A DNA stretch of 64,000 nt from CAZUVM01 sp964623885 (GCA_964623885.1 CAZUVM010000009.1:1-64000); one strand, 5' to 3'. Shown: positions 9,088-18,440, counted from the stretch's first letter. Made by a program: numbers and translations. Notes: a model not told the origin generated them from the sequence alone.

Positions 9088-11103
9088 ATGCAAGTGACAT
9101 CGTTATTAAGCCGCCGGGAAGCTCACGAGCACGATGAAGCCTCCTGTGAATCGTGCGGGCACGACCACGAACACGCGCCAGTCCGGCTCTGGCAAACGCT
9201 GGTCGGGGTGGTTTTCGTCCTGAACGCATTTATTCTCGATTGGTTTTTCGAGCAGGCGCATAACGTGGCGAGCGCCAGCGCGTTTCTCGGCGCACTCATC
9301 CTGGCATACCCGATCGTCCAGACGGCGATCAAAGACATTTGGAAAGGGATTCTAAGCATCAACGAGCTGGTCGCGATTGCCGTCCTCGCTGCGTTTGCGT
9401 CGACCGATTACAAAACCGCCGGTGTCGTCGCGTTTTTCATGTTGATGGGCGAAATCATCGAGACGCGCACAGCCGAGGGCGCGCGCGCTTCCATTGAATC
9501 GCTGATCAAGCTCACGCCCACAAAGGCACGCCGCATTACCGACCAGGGTGGTGAACAGGAGGTCTCGGCCAAGGATTTGGCTGTAGGGGACACTATTCGC
9601 ATTCGTCCCGGCGACAACGTTGCGGCTGACGGTGTGATCGTGACCGGTCAGGGTTCATTCAATCAGTCGACTATTACAGGCGAATCTCTGCCGGTCGACA
9701 AAAAGCCGGGCGACGAAGTCTTCGCCGGCACGCAGAATCTCACCGGCGTGCTCGAAATCAAGGTGAGCCGCGCGGGGCAGGACACAACGCTGGGCCGCGT
9801 GCGCGAGCTGATCCTCGCGGCCGAAAAAACGAAGCTGCCAATCATGAAGATCGTGGACCAGTACATGAGCTTTTACACGCCCTTGGTGCTGGTCATTGCG
9901 GCCTTGGTGTGGGCGTTCACCCGGGATCTGAACCGCGTGATTTCCGTCATTATTTTTAGCTGCCCGTGCGCCTTCATCCTGGCGACTCCTACCGCTATGG
10001 TGGCGGCGCTCTCGGCCGCCGCGCGCCTGGGCATTCTCATCAAGAATGTCGCTGACATCGAGTTGGCCGCCAAAATTAACGCATTTATTTTCGATAAGAC
10101 CGGCACGCTCACTACCGGCGAGCTGGCGGTCAGTCGGTTGGCGCCGCTCGGTGAAACCAAACCGGCCGAATTGCTTCGCCTGGCCGCATCTGCCGAGAAG
10201 TATAGCAATCATCCCACCGCCAAAGCGCTCGCCCAACTGGCTACCGAGGCCGGCGTGCCCCTCATCGAGCCGAAGAACTTTTCCGAGACGGCCGGGCGCG
10301 GCGTCAAAGCCCAGGTTAGTGGGTCTGAAGTGCTGGTGGGACGGGCCCAATGGCTGCGTGATAACGGTGTAAAGGAGAACTTCCAACAGTCCGTCGACCT
10401 CAACGAAACGGAAGGCTGGAGCTTGATTTTCGTGGCCCAGGGCAATCAATGCATTGGCTGGGTCGGCCTGCAGGACCAAACCCGTGCCGACGCTCGCGAA
10501 TCGCTCACCGAACTAAAAGACAATGGTGTGCGGCGTATTGCCATGATTTCAGGCGACCGCCAGCCGGTTGCCACGCGCGTCGCGAAAGAAATCGGCTGCG
10601 AAGAAGCGCAAGGCGAATGCCTGCCGCAAAACAAGGTAGATTTCGTCCGCACAGTTAAAAGCAAGGGCTACAAGGTCGCCGTGGTCGGCGACGGTGTGAA
10701 TGATGCGCCGGCGCTGGCCGCAGGGGACATTGGCATCGCGATGGGCGCAGCCGGCAGTGAAGTTGCGATTCACAGCGCCACGATTGCGCTGATGAACAAC
10801 GACCTTCGCCGTTTGCCATTCCTGGTCAGGCTGTCGCGGAGCACCCGCAGCGTGATCAACCAGAATTTCCTTTTTGGTGTCGCTTTCATTATCGGTGGCA
10901 TGACCCTTTCGGCGCTCGGTCAGGTGCAGCCTGTGCTCGCCGCCGCCATGCACACAACCGGTTCGCTAATCGTTGTGTTCAACAGCGCCCGCCTGGTGCG
11001 CAAGGGCGAGGAACTCGAACATTATCATCCGCAACCGGCGCCCGGCCGACCGACACTGCCGCCCGCCGAGCCGCGGCCTCAATTGGAGGCCAGGGTAGCC
11101 TGA
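9088..11103 (+). CDS. P1B-type heavy-metal-translocating ATPase
   Basis: A 671-aa P-type ATPase. All catalytic landmarks are visible: TGES in the actuator domain, the intramembrane metal site C292-P-C294, the phosphorylated aspartate D336 in DKTGT, the HP motif of heavy-metal pumps (SNHPTAKAL), and GDGVNDAPAL at 534-543. The N-terminus is short and His/Cys-rich (HEHDEASCESCGHDHEH) with no classical MxCxxC HMA domain. The residues after CPC (AFILATPTAM) recall Cu pumps, while the following AALSAAARLGILIK resembles Zn/Cd pumps, so the metal stays open. It sits between SPFH and ABC genes in the same orientation; a GGAG lies 12 bp before the ATG. Confidence 0.92.
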   Translation: MQVTSLLSRREAHEHDEASCESCGHDHEHAPVRLWQTLVGVVFVLNAFILDWFFEQAHNVASASAFLGALILAYPIVQTAIKDIWKGILSINELVAIAVLAAFASTDYKTAGVVAFFMLMGEIIETRTAEGARASIESLIKLTPTKARRITDQGGEQEVSAKDLAVGDTIRIRPGDNVAADGVIVTGQGSFNQSTITGESLPVDKKPGDEVFAGTQNLTGVLEIKVSRAGQDTTLGRVRELILAAEKTKLPIMKIVDQYMSFYTPLVLVIAALVWAFTRDLNRVISVIIFSCPCAFILATPTAMVAALSAAARLGILIKNVADIELAAKINAFIFDKTGTLTTGELAVSRLAPLGETKPAELLRLAASAEKYSNHPTAKALAQLATEAGVPLIEPKNFSETAGRGVKAQVSGSEVLVGRAQWLRDNGVKENFQQSVDLNETEGWSLIFVAQGNQCIGWVGLQDQTRADARESLTELKDNGVRRIAMISGDRQPVATRVAKEIGCEEAQGECLPQNKVDFVRTVKSKGYKVAVVGDGVNDAPALAAGDIGIAMGAAGSEVAIHSATIALMNNDLRRLPFLVRLSRSTRSVINQNFLFGVAFIIGGMTLSALGQVQPVLAAAMHTTGSLIVVFNSARLVRKGEELEHYHPQPAPGRPTLPPAEPRPQLEARVA

Positions 11104-11112
11104 GGTAATGGC

Positions 11113-12321
11113 ATGATAGCTGAATTAAATTCTGGATCCGTTCCAGGCAGAATGAGCGGGGAGCCGGAGATCGTCATTTCCGTCCGCGGCCTGACCAAGG
11201 TCTTCAAAGATTTCTGGGGGCGGCCCAAGGCTCGAGCGGTCGACAATGTCGATTTTGAGGTGCGGCGAGGCGAAGTGTTTGGCCTGCTTGGGCCGAACGG
11301 CTCAGGCAAATCCACCACGGTGAAACTCATTCTGGGCCTGCTGTACCCTAGCAAAGGACGGATTGAGGTGTTTGGCCACTCGCCCAAGCACGTTGCAACC
11401 AAATCCCGCATCGGTTATCTGCCCGAGGAATCGTACCTCTACCGCTATCTCAATTCGCGCGAAACACTGGATTTTTTTGGCAACCTTTTCGAACTACCGC
11501 GCGACGATCGCCAGAAGCGCGCCGAGCAGTTGCTCGAAATGGTGGGCTTGAGCCAGGCGCACTTGCGCGCCGTGGGCGAGTTCTCCAAGGGCATGCAGCG
11601 CCGAATCGGCCTGGCCCAGGCGCTGATTAATGACCCGGACCTCGTTATCCTGGATGAGCCGACTTCCGGACTGGATCCAATCGGCTGCCGCGAAGTGAAA
11701 GATCTGATCCTGGCGCTGGCGCGTCGCGGTAAAACCGTCATCCTGAGCAGCCATTTGCTTTCCGATGTGGAGGACGTGTGCGACCGGGTCGTCATTTACT
11801 ATGGCGGCAAGATCCAGGCGATGGGCACCTTGGCGCAGTTGTTGGCCACACCCGATGCCATTCGCATCACCACCCCCGCGCTCCCGCGCCCGACCATGGA
11901 ACGTGTCTTGGCTCTGATTCGCCACGATGTAGCCGAGGACAAAGTGCGCATCGATACGCCTACCCAGAACCTCGAGAGTTATTTTCTGCAGGTCGTGCAA
12001 AGAGCTCGTCAGGCCGCGGCCGAGACTTCCGGCGCGATGTCGGGCGCCACAGTCGCGGCCTACCTGCGCGGTGACGCCGAAGCGAAACCCGCAGGCGACC
12101 GACTCCTGGAACGGCTTGCTGCACCGCAACCCACGCAGACCTCTCCGGCGCCCGCCCCGGCACCGGCTGAAACGGTCGACGAAAAGAAGCTGGCCGCCTT
12201 GGCTCAACCGTCAGGGCCTGCGGTGGCCGAGCCCAAACCGACCCCCGAACCCCAGAAAGCAACTGAGCTTGAAAAAGCGAACGAGAAACTGGCCGCTCTC
12301 GTTGGAAAACCAAAAACTTAA
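11113..12321 (+). CDS. ABC transporter ATP-binding protein
   Basis: A cytoplasmic ABC ATPase, 402 aa, of the ABC-2 export type. It has Walker A GPNGSGKST at residues 60-68, the signature SKGMQRRIGLAQAL, Walker B LVILDEPTSGLDP and the switch histidine in SSHLLSDVE. A GAGG eight bases upstream supports the ATG at 11113. After the roughly 300-residue nucleotide-binding part comes an unusual tail of about 95 residues, rich in Pro, Ala, Glu and Lys and probably disordered. The permease at 12376 follows directly and is the expected partner; the permease at 3935 could be an alternative one. Confidence 0.92.
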   Translation: MIAELNSGSVPGRMSGEPEIVISVRGLTKVFKDFWGRPKARAVDNVDFEVRRGEVFGLLGPNGSGKSTTVKLILGLLYPSKGRIEVFGHSPKHVATKSRIGYLPEESYLYRYLNSRETLDFFGNLFELPRDDRQKRAEQLLEMVGLSQAHLRAVGEFSKGMQRRIGLAQALINDPDLVILDEPTSGLDPIGCREVKDLILALARRGKTVILSSHLLSDVEDVCDRVVIYYGGKIQAMGTLAQLLATPDAIRITTPALPRPTMERVLALIRHDVAEDKVRIDTPTQNLESYFLQVVQRARQAAAETSGAMSGATVAAYLRGDAEAKPAGDRLLERLAAPQPTQTSPAPAPAPAETVDEKKLAALAQPSGPAVAEPKPTPEPQKATELEKANEKLAALVGKPKT

Positions 12322-12375
12322 GGTCCGGCTTTCGGGTAATAATTATAGGTTTATTGGTTACTCGTTTTACTCTTC

Positions 12376-13761
12376 ATGCAACGAATCCTGGCTATTACGA
12401 CTTTGACGTGGAAAGCCGCATTTCGGTTTCGGCTGTTCATCGTCGTGACCGTACTGTTGCTGGGTTCGGTTGTGGCTTTGCCACTCGTGCTTAAGGATGA
12501 CGGCACCGCGCGCGGCTTCACGCAAATACTGATTACTTACACCCTGAGCACAATCACCGCTTTGCTGGGACTTTCAACCCTATGGCTCGCCTGTGGCACG
12601 CTCGCGCGCGACATCGAGGAATGCCAGATGCAAGTGGTAGCGGTCAAACCCATTGCCCGATGGCAAATCTGGATCGGTAAATGGCTCGGCCTGCTGTCGA
12701 TTAACGCTGTGTTGCTGGCATTATCGGGCTTATGCGTGTACGCCCTGCTGCAGTGGCGCGCCGGCCGGTTGCCGGCCAAAGAACAGCAAATTCTACGCAG
12801 CGAGGTCCTGGTCGCTCGCGGTTCCGTCAGCCTGCCCAGCTTTGACAAAGAAATCGACTCCGAAACCGACGAGCTCCTGCGCGAGCGGCTGCGGAAAGAA
12901 CCCGGGGAGAACGTTAACCTGGATGAGGTCCGCAAGCAGATTCGTGAACAGGTAAAAGCCCAATATCAAATCGTGCCGTCGGGCTATTCGCGCCCTTGGG
13001 TGTTAGACCTGGGCTCGGCGCACTATCATTTATCTGACAAACCTCTCCACCTGCGAATCAAATTCAATACCGCGGATCACACCACGACGGGAACTTATGC
13101 CGGGTTCTGGCGCATCGGCGTTCCGGGCAAAACGCGCCTTTATCAAAGCGAGATGCAGAGCCTGGCACCTGACACGTTTCACGAGATCCCCATCCCCCCC
13201 AACCTGTTCGATGATACCGGCGCGCTGACCGTGAATTTCATCAACATGAGCACAACCACGCTGCTCTTCCCGTTGGAGGACGGCATTGAATTGCTTTACC
13301 CCAAGGGTGGCTTCACGCTGAGTTTCGCGCGCGGGCTCGGGATTATCTTTTGTTGGATGGCCCTCCTGGCGGCCCTGGGACTGGCGGCGGCGAGCCTTTT
13401 GTCTTTCCCCGTAGCTGCCTTTTTCGCTTTGGGTGTTTTGGCCATTGTGCTCGCCAGCGGCACTATGTCGAATGCGGTTTCGGAGGGCACTATCGCCAAT
13501 TACAACGCCGAGAAGGGCATCAAAGGCTGGTCGCCCGCCGATATCATCATCATTCCGACTTTCAAAGCGACGTTGTGGATCATTGGATTGGCCAAGAACT
13601 TTTCGCCGATTGACTCCCTCAGCACGGGTCGGAGTGTTACTTGGGAACAACTGGGCATGGCCTTTGCCCAAATCGTGCTGCTCCTTAGCGGCTTTCTAGC
13701 CGCAGTCGGCATGACGATTCTTACCCGGCGTGAGCTTGCCACAGCGCAAGGGACACAGTGA
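12376..13761 (+). CDS. ABC-2-type transporter permease with large extracytoplasmic domain
   Basis: A 461-aa membrane protein with hydrophobic segments at about residues 18-38, 58-78, 105-125 and again from about 315 onwards. Between them is a hydrophilic domain of roughly 180 residues (about 130-310), presumably outside the membrane. The start (ILAITTLTWKAAFRFRLF) matches the cytoplasmic helix of ABC-2 permeases and the segment LARDIEECQMQVVAVKPIARWQ is family-typical. It forms the transmembrane partner of the ATPase immediately upstream. Its stop overlaps the next start (GTGA), indicating coupling with the TPR-like protein. The substrate is unknown. Confidence 0.85.
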   Translation: MQRILAITTLTWKAAFRFRLFIVVTVLLLGSVVALPLVLKDDGTARGFTQILITYTLSTITALLGLSTLWLACGTLARDIEECQMQVVAVKPIARWQIWIGKWLGLLSINAVLLALSGLCVYALLQWRAGRLPAKEQQILRSEVLVARGSVSLPSFDKEIDSETDELLRERLRKEPGENVNLDEVRKQIREQVKAQYQIVPSGYSRPWVLDLGSAHYHLSDKPLHLRIKFNTADHTTTGTYAGFWRIGVPGKTRLYQSEMQSLAPDTFHEIPIPPNLFDDTGALTVNFINMSTTTLLFPLEDGIELLYPKGGFTLSFARGLGIIFCWMALLAALGLAAASLLSFPVAAFFALGVLAIVLASGTMSNAVSEGTIANYNAEKGIKGWSPADIIIIPTFKATLWIIGLAKNFSPIDSLSTGRSVTWEQLGMAFAQIVLLLSGFLAAVGMTILTRRELATAQGTQ

Positions 13762-15269
13762 CGACCAAGCTGAAGAAAGTACTCCTTTTGATGCTGGCAG
13801 CAGCCCTGCTCGCGGGGGTCTTCATCGTCCAGAGTTCGATGAACCTCGACCGCGATCAATATGGTCTTACGCGCATCGAGCCGCTCGACAATGCACCGCC
13901 AGTCCTTGCTTTTACCACGGTGGCGCTGGGCGGCTTTCGCGGCCTGATCTCAAACGCGCTCTGGATCCGCGCCAGCGACCTGCAGGACGACGATAAATTC
14001 TTCGAGATGGCCCAATTGGCTGACTGGATTACCAAGCTTGAGCCGCATTTCGTCCAGGTATGGCTCGTCCAGGCCTGGAACATGGCTTACAACATTTCCG
14101 TAAAGTTCACCGATTTCAGCGACCGCTGGCGGTGGGTCCAACGAGGGATCGAGCTGCTGCGCGACGAAGGACTCCGGTATAACCCGAACGAAACCCTGAT
14201 TTACCGGGAGCTCGCCTGGTTTTTCCAGCACAAGCTCGGTCAGAACCTGGACGATGGCCATATCTATTACAAATCTCAGTGGGTCAAAGAAATGTCCGAG
14301 GTATTTGCCAAAAAGAAGCCGAACCTCGAGGAGCTGATTCATCCCCAAACTGCCGACCAGGTGCGGCGGCGCGAGTTGCTCATTAACAAGTACAAGATGG
14401 ATCCGGAGTTCATGAAAGAAGTCGATGAACGCTATGGACCCCTCGAGTGGCGCATGCCGGAAGCCAGCGCCATTTACTGGGCAGCCATGGGTCTCAAAAA
14501 AGCCGAGGAGAATCCCTCCAAGATTAAGCCGGACGATCTAATCACTTTGCGCCGTGTGATCTACCAGTCCATGCAATTGAGCTTCCAGCGCGGTCGCCTG
14601 GTGGAGAATCCTTTCGTAAAAGCATTCGAGTTTGGTCCCAACCTCGACATCATTCCGAAAGCCAACGCGGCTTACGAGCAGGCAATCAAGGAAGATGAGA
14701 AGAATCGCGATCACATCGAAAAGGCGCACCGCAATTTCCTTCGCGACGCGGTCTATTTTCTTTACGAAAACAACCGCCTCGCCGACGCCGCCCAATGGTA
14801 CAAGTATCTGGGTCAAAAGTTCCCCGACAAGCCGCTGCTCGACAAATTTACCAATTCTCTGCCGGCTAACCTGACGCTGAACGACTACGCCGTGGATCGC
14901 ACGCAAGAGGATGTGAGCGAGGACATGTCCCGCGACCGAGTCAAATCTGTGCTAGAAGGTCTGCTGAGCCGGTTTTACGAAAGCATGTTGCTCCCGGGGG
15001 AGGATGCTCACGCGGCGGGGTATCATTACCTGGCCGAGCAAGTGCTGGCGCAATACGACCGCAATACCAGCATGCGACCCGATCCGCTTAAGATTCCACC
15101 CATCGAGCAGCTTCAAAAGGAAGTGCTGGCCAATTTGCTCGACCCGGAACGCGGGTTGCCGTCCGACGCCCGCGCAATGCTGCGCCTCAAGCTGGGTATG
15201 GAACCGGAACCCGCTGCGCCCGCCGCAGGTACTACCAACGCACCGCCGGAGAAGGTTTCAATCCGCTAA
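13758..15269 (+). CDS. Membrane-anchored TPR-like protein of unknown function
   Basis: I do not recognise a named family. The 503-aa protein has an N-terminal TM/signal anchor (about residues 8-26) and is otherwise soluble and helical, with TPR-like pieces (QLADWITKLEPHFVQVWLVQAWNMAYN; YENNRLADAAQWYKYLGQKFPDKPLL). It is rich in Trp, Tyr and acidic residues, and the last 20 residues are Pro/Ala-rich. The GTG start overlaps the stop of the ABC permease, so it is likely an accessory extracytoplasmic subunit of that exporter (inference). About 230 bases with GC-rich hairpins separate it from mpl. Confidence 0.75.
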   Translation: MTTKLKKVLLLMLAAALLAGVFIVQSSMNLDRDQYGLTRIEPLDNAPPVLAFTTVALGGFRGLISNALWIRASDLQDDDKFFEMAQLADWITKLEPHFVQVWLVQAWNMAYNISVKFTDFSDRWRWVQRGIELLRDEGLRYNPNETLIYRELAWFFQHKLGQNLDDGHIYYKSQWVKEMSEVFAKKKPNLEELIHPQTADQVRRRELLINKYKMDPEFMKEVDERYGPLEWRMPEASAIYWAAMGLKKAEENPSKIKPDDLITLRRVIYQSMQLSFQRGRLVENPFVKAFEFGPNLDIIPKANAAYEQAIKEDEKNRDHIEKAHRNFLRDAVYFLYENNRLADAAQWYKYLGQKFPDKPLLDKFTNSLPANLTLNDYAVDRTQEDVSEDMSRDRVKSVLEGLLSRFYESMLLPGEDAHAAGYHYLAEQVLAQYDRNTSMRPDPLKIPPIEQLQKEVLANLLDPERGLPSDARAMLRLKLGMEPEPAAPAAGTTNAPPEKVSIR

Positions 15270-15299
15270 GCCGGAACGAGGCAGTTGTCTTCGGGGATC

Positions 15300-15340
15300 G
15301 CGCCCGCCCCGCGGGCGCTGCAGCCGGCACCCCGCCGGCT
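15300..15340. repeat. Tandem GC-rich hairpins (REP-like)
   Basis: Two perfect hairpins lie side by side in the gap before mpl. The first is an 8-bp stem GCGCCCGC/GCGGGCGC with a 3-nt loop (15300-15318). The second is a 7-bp stem AGCCGGC/GCCGGCT with a 5-nt loop (15322-15340). No T-run follows, so an intrinsic terminator is less likely than an extragenic palindrome. Confidence 0.5.
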
Positions 15341-15498
15341 GGCACGGGGGTTCCGGAAGTCACTAAACGGTGAGGCGAGCCCGGCGCCTTCGGGGCGGGC
15401 GCGCTCCTCTGGCGCACAGCAGAGCGACAAACCCGGCCACTGTGTCCTGCTCGACCTTTTCGCTTTCCTCACTCTCTGCTGTTTCTATTATCGACGCG

Positions 15499-16893
15499 AT
15501 GTTTTCTCAGATTCGTTCTGTTCATTTCGTTGGTATTTGCGGCACCGCCATGGCTTCCGCTGCGGTCGCATTGCAGGAAAAAGGCGTGCAAGTCACCGGC
15601 TCGGACCAAAACGTCTATCCGCCCATGTCCACCTTTCTGGCGAGCCGCAACATCCCTGTTATCGCCGGTTACGCGGAACAAAATCTTATCAGGAAACCCG
15701 ACCTCGTGGTTATCGGCAACGCCATCTCTCGGGGCAACCCCGAAGCGGAGTATGTGCTGGATCACAAGCTGCCTTACTGTTCCCTGCCGGAATTACTGAA
15801 GCATTTCTTCATCCGCGGTAAACGATCACTCGTCGTCACCGGCACGCATGGCAAAACCACCACGACCTCTCTCCTCACTTGGGTGTTCGAGCACAACGGT
15901 CTTAATCCGAGCTATCTCATCGGGGGAATCCCCAATAACCTCGGCCAGGGCGCGCGTTTCACGGAAAGCGAGTGGTTTATTATCGAGGGCGACGAATACG
16001 ACACGGCTTTTTTCGATAAACGGAGCAAGTTTGTTCACTACTTGCCGGAAGTGGGGATTATCAACAATCTGGAATTCGATCATGCCGATATCTTCGCAAA
16101 TCTTGAAGCCGTCAAAACCTCATTCAAACATTTTATCCGACTCATCCCGCGGAACGGTTTGTTGCTGGCCAACGGTGACGATTCCAACCTCGTGCCGCTG
16201 CTCAACATCACGCATTGCCCCGTCAAACGTTTCGGCCTGGGCGAAACCAATGCAGTCCAGGGCTTCAACATCCGCTACGGACCTACCGCAACAGAATTCG
16301 AAATCCCCAGCTTCAAGTTCCACCTTAACCTGGTGGGAGAGTTGAATGTACGCAACGCGCTGGCAGTCGTTGGAGCTGCCAAGCATTGCGGATTGAAAAA
16401 CCACCAGATTCAGGCAGCCTTCGACACCTTTAAAGGAATTAAGCGCCGCCTCGAGGTGCGCGGCATTGCCGGCGGTGTCACGGTGGTCGATGACTTCGGT
16501 CATCATCCGACCGCCATCCGGGAAACCTTGCGCGCTCTGCGTATCAAATACCCCCGGCAGAAAGTTTGGGCCATCTTCGAGCCACGCACGAACACCACCC
16601 GCCGGAACGTCTTCCAGTCCGAGTTGGCACAATCATTCGCGGACGCGGATGCAGTCGTCATTGCGCAAATTGCGCGCCTCGAACTTTTAGATCCAGCGGA
16701 ACGCCTCAGTCCCGAGGTGCTGATGCAAGACCTGAAACAAGCCGGCAAGACCGCGGCTTACCTGCCCGATGTGCCAGCCATCGTGGAGCACGTTGCTAAA
16801 AACGCCGAAGGCGGCGAAATCATTGTGGTGTTTAGCAACGGCGGCTTCGGCGGGATCCACCAGAAGCTGCTAGATCGCCTCGGCCGCGTGTGA
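15499..16893 (+). CDS. mpl: UDP-N-acetylmuramate:L-Ala-gamma-D-Glu-meso-DAP ligase (murein peptide recycling)
   Basis: Mpl ligates recycled tripeptide to UDP-MurNAc in the cytoplasm. The protein (464 aa from the ATG at 15499) opens with the MurC/Mpl Rossmann signature VHFVGICGTAMASAAVALQEKG, carries the ATP-binding GTHGKTTTTS from residue 115, the IIEGDEYDTAFFDKRSKF block diagnostic of Mpl rather than MurC, and the C-terminal DDFGHHPTAIRETLRALR. Length fits the family (about 450-460 aa). The longer upstream reading frame adds a low-complexity Arg-rich stretch without homology and was discarded. Confidence 0.93.
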   Translation: MFSQIRSVHFVGICGTAMASAAVALQEKGVQVTGSDQNVYPPMSTFLASRNIPVIAGYAEQNLIRKPDLVVIGNAISRGNPEAEYVLDHKLPYCSLPELLKHFFIRGKRSLVVTGTHGKTTTTSLLTWVFEHNGLNPSYLIGGIPNNLGQGARFTESEWFIIEGDEYDTAFFDKRSKFVHYLPEVGIINNLEFDHADIFANLEAVKTSFKHFIRLIPRNGLLLANGDDSNLVPLLNITHCPVKRFGLGETNAVQGFNIRYGPTATEFEIPSFKFHLNLVGELNVRNALAVVGAAKHCGLKNHQIQAAFDTFKGIKRRLEVRGIAGGVTVVDDFGHHPTAIRETLRALRIKYPRQKVWAIFEPRTNTTRRNVFQSELAQSFADADAVVIAQIARLELLDPAERLSPEVLMQDLKQAGKTAAYLPDVPAIVEHVAKNAEGGEIIVVFSNGGFGGIHQKLLDRLGRV

Positions 16894-16913
16894 GAGAAAT
16901 TCGAAATTGTTGT

Positions 16914-16969
16914 CGGACCGCGAGCGGTCCCCGCTCGCAGCAGCCAGAACCTGGCAAGTCGCACTCCGG
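16914..16969 (-). repeat. Dispersed intergenic repeat, copy A (inverted relative to copy B)
   Basis: Read on the minus strand, this segment runs CCGGAGTGC ... CCAGGTT ... GCTGC, then the perfect palindrome GCGAGCGGGGACCGCTCGC, then GGTCCG. The same order of blocks occurs on the plus strand at 34808-34887, with slightly different spacing. It lies between the convergent mpl and asd genes. The 8-bp stem with 3-nt loop could fold in RNA. Confidence 0.65.
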
Positions 16970-16991
16970 TTGATTGGGCCGGTCCGATTTC

Positions 16992-18047
16992 TCAGGCTCG
17001 GCCAACCAACTCGCCCCTTGCGACCTTCTCTCCGTTCGGTTCGGCTTTCAGCAATTCTTCCGCGATCTGCACCGCGTTGAGCGCGGCGCCCTTGAGGAGT
17101 TGGTCACCGGAAACCCAGAACGCCAGGCCATTGTCCATGGCGCAGTCCTTGCGGAGGCGGCCCACGGCGCAATCGTATTGCTCGGCCTGGTAAAGCGGCA
17201 GCGGATACTGGTTCCGGCCGGGGTCATCGATCACCTGCAGGCCCGGCGCCGATTTCAACACCTGCCGCGCCGCTTCGACCGTTACCGGCTTTGCAAACTC
17301 GGCGTTTACTGCCACTGAATGCGCGCGATACACCGGCACGCGTACGCAAGTTACGCTGGCCCGGAACGTGGGGTGATGCATTATTTTGCGGCCCTCGTTT
17401 TCCATCTTCATCTCTTCCTTGGTGTAACCCGTCGCCAGGAAAGAATCGACATGCGGCAAAACATTGAACGCTATCTGATGCGGATAAACTTCCCGCGTCA
17501 CGGGCCGGCTCTCGACGATTTCGTGCACCTGCCGCTCGAGTTCGGCAATCGCTTTGGCGCCTGTGCCCGAAACCGCCTGATAGCTGGAAGCAAAAATGCG
17601 CTTGCAACCGAATGCTTGATGCAGTGGGAAGAGCGCCATCAATGTGATCGCCGTAGTGCAGTTAGGGTTGGCAATAATGCCTTTGTGCAACTTCACATCC
17701 GCGCCGTTAATTTCAGGGATCACCAGCGGCACCTGGTCATCCATGCGGAACGCGCTCGAATTATCAATTACAACACAGCCGGCCTGTGCCGCGATAGGCG
17801 CATATTCTTTGGAAATACTCCCGCCCGCGCTAAAAAGCGCCACGTCCATCCCGGCGAATGAATCTTTCTTCAATTCCTCGACTTTGAAGCTCTCGCCCCG
17901 AAATTTCAGTTGCTTACCCGTCGACCGCGCTGAAGCTAGTAACGTCAATTCCCCGACTGGGAAATTGCGTTTCTCCAAGGTCTTAATCATCTCGACGCCG
18001 ACGGCACCCGTCGCGCCGACCACGGCTACATGCGGTTTGCGGCTCAT
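16992..18047 (-). CDS. asd: Aspartate-semialdehyde dehydrogenase
   Basis: Catalyses NADPH-dependent reduction of aspartyl phosphate to aspartate semialdehyde, the branch point to lysine/DAP, threonine and methionine. The 351-aa protein has the NADP loop GATGAVG at residues 11-17, the active-site cysteine C130 in NPNCTTA, the SYQAVSGTGAKAI substrate-binding stretch and the conserved IDNSSAFRMD. Length is typical. It is convergent with mpl, and a dispersed palindromic repeat lies between them. It provides the DAP precursor that Mpl re-uses as peptide. The only gene close upstream on the same strand is divergent, so it is probably transcribed alone. Confidence 0.95.
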   Translation of the reverse strand: MSRKPHVAVVGATGAVGVEMIKTLEKRNFPVGELTLLASARSTGKQLKFRGESFKVEELKKDSFAGMDVALFSAGGSISKEYAPIAAQAGCVVIDNSSAFRMDDQVPLVIPEINGADVKLHKGIIANPNCTTAITLMALFPLHQAFGCKRIFASSYQAVSGTGAKAIAELERQVHEIVESRPVTREVYPHQIAFNVLPHVDSFLATGYTKEEMKMENEGRKIMHHPTFRASVTCVRVPVYRAHSVAVNAEFAKPVTVEAARQVLKSAPGLQVIDDPGRNQYPLPLYQAEQYDCAVGRLRKDCAMDNGLAFWVSGDQLLKGAALNAVQIAEELLKAEPNGEKVARGELVGRA

Positions 18048-18160
18048 ATCTAAAGGCCTCCAATATAGCCAGCGTACACCGGCAATGTCAAACTGGCCAA
18101 AGGCTTGGAAAAGATCTTCACCGTTCTTGACCTGTCCGGCCTGCCATTCTCTATTGGGGT

Positions 18161-18397
18161 ATGACTGAGCTGGAGCAAAGAATTCTAGCCGTCCTCGATG
18201 ACCTGGATTCCATGGTCAAGACGCGGCCACTGCCCAATCTGCTGCCGGTGTTCAGCCGCCTGGATGAGCTGGCGCGACAGTTGCCGAAGCAGACCGACCC
18301 GCAACTGTTGCATTTTCTGAAAAAAAAGAGCTACGAAAAAGCTCGCCTGCTGTTGCGCGGACGCGACGCCGAAAACGCGCGCGGCACGTGTTCATAA
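18161..18397 (+). CDS. Small helical protein of unknown function
   Basis: A 78-aa protein that I do not recognise. It is charged and predicted almost entirely helical (EQRILAVLDDLDSMVKTR; FSRLDELARQLPKQTDPQLLHFLKKKSYEKARLLLRG). A GGGG run ends three bases before the ATG. It sits 43 bp upstream of mnmE in the same direction and could be co-transcribed with it. The composition and clean frame make a real gene likely; function is unknown. Confidence 0.65.
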   Translation: MTELEQRILAVLDDLDSMVKTRPLPNLLPVFSRLDELARQLPKQTDPQLLHFLKKKSYEKARLLLRGRDAENARGTCS

Positions 18398-18440
18398 AAG
18401 ATAACTGTTTCCGATTTCGGAATGGTCTAACCTGCCGAAA

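Noticed and set aside
15370..15498. Longer N-terminus for Mpl
   Set aside because: The extra stretch is Arg/Ser/Ala-rich, derives from GC-rich intergenic hairpins and does not resemble Mpl proteins.
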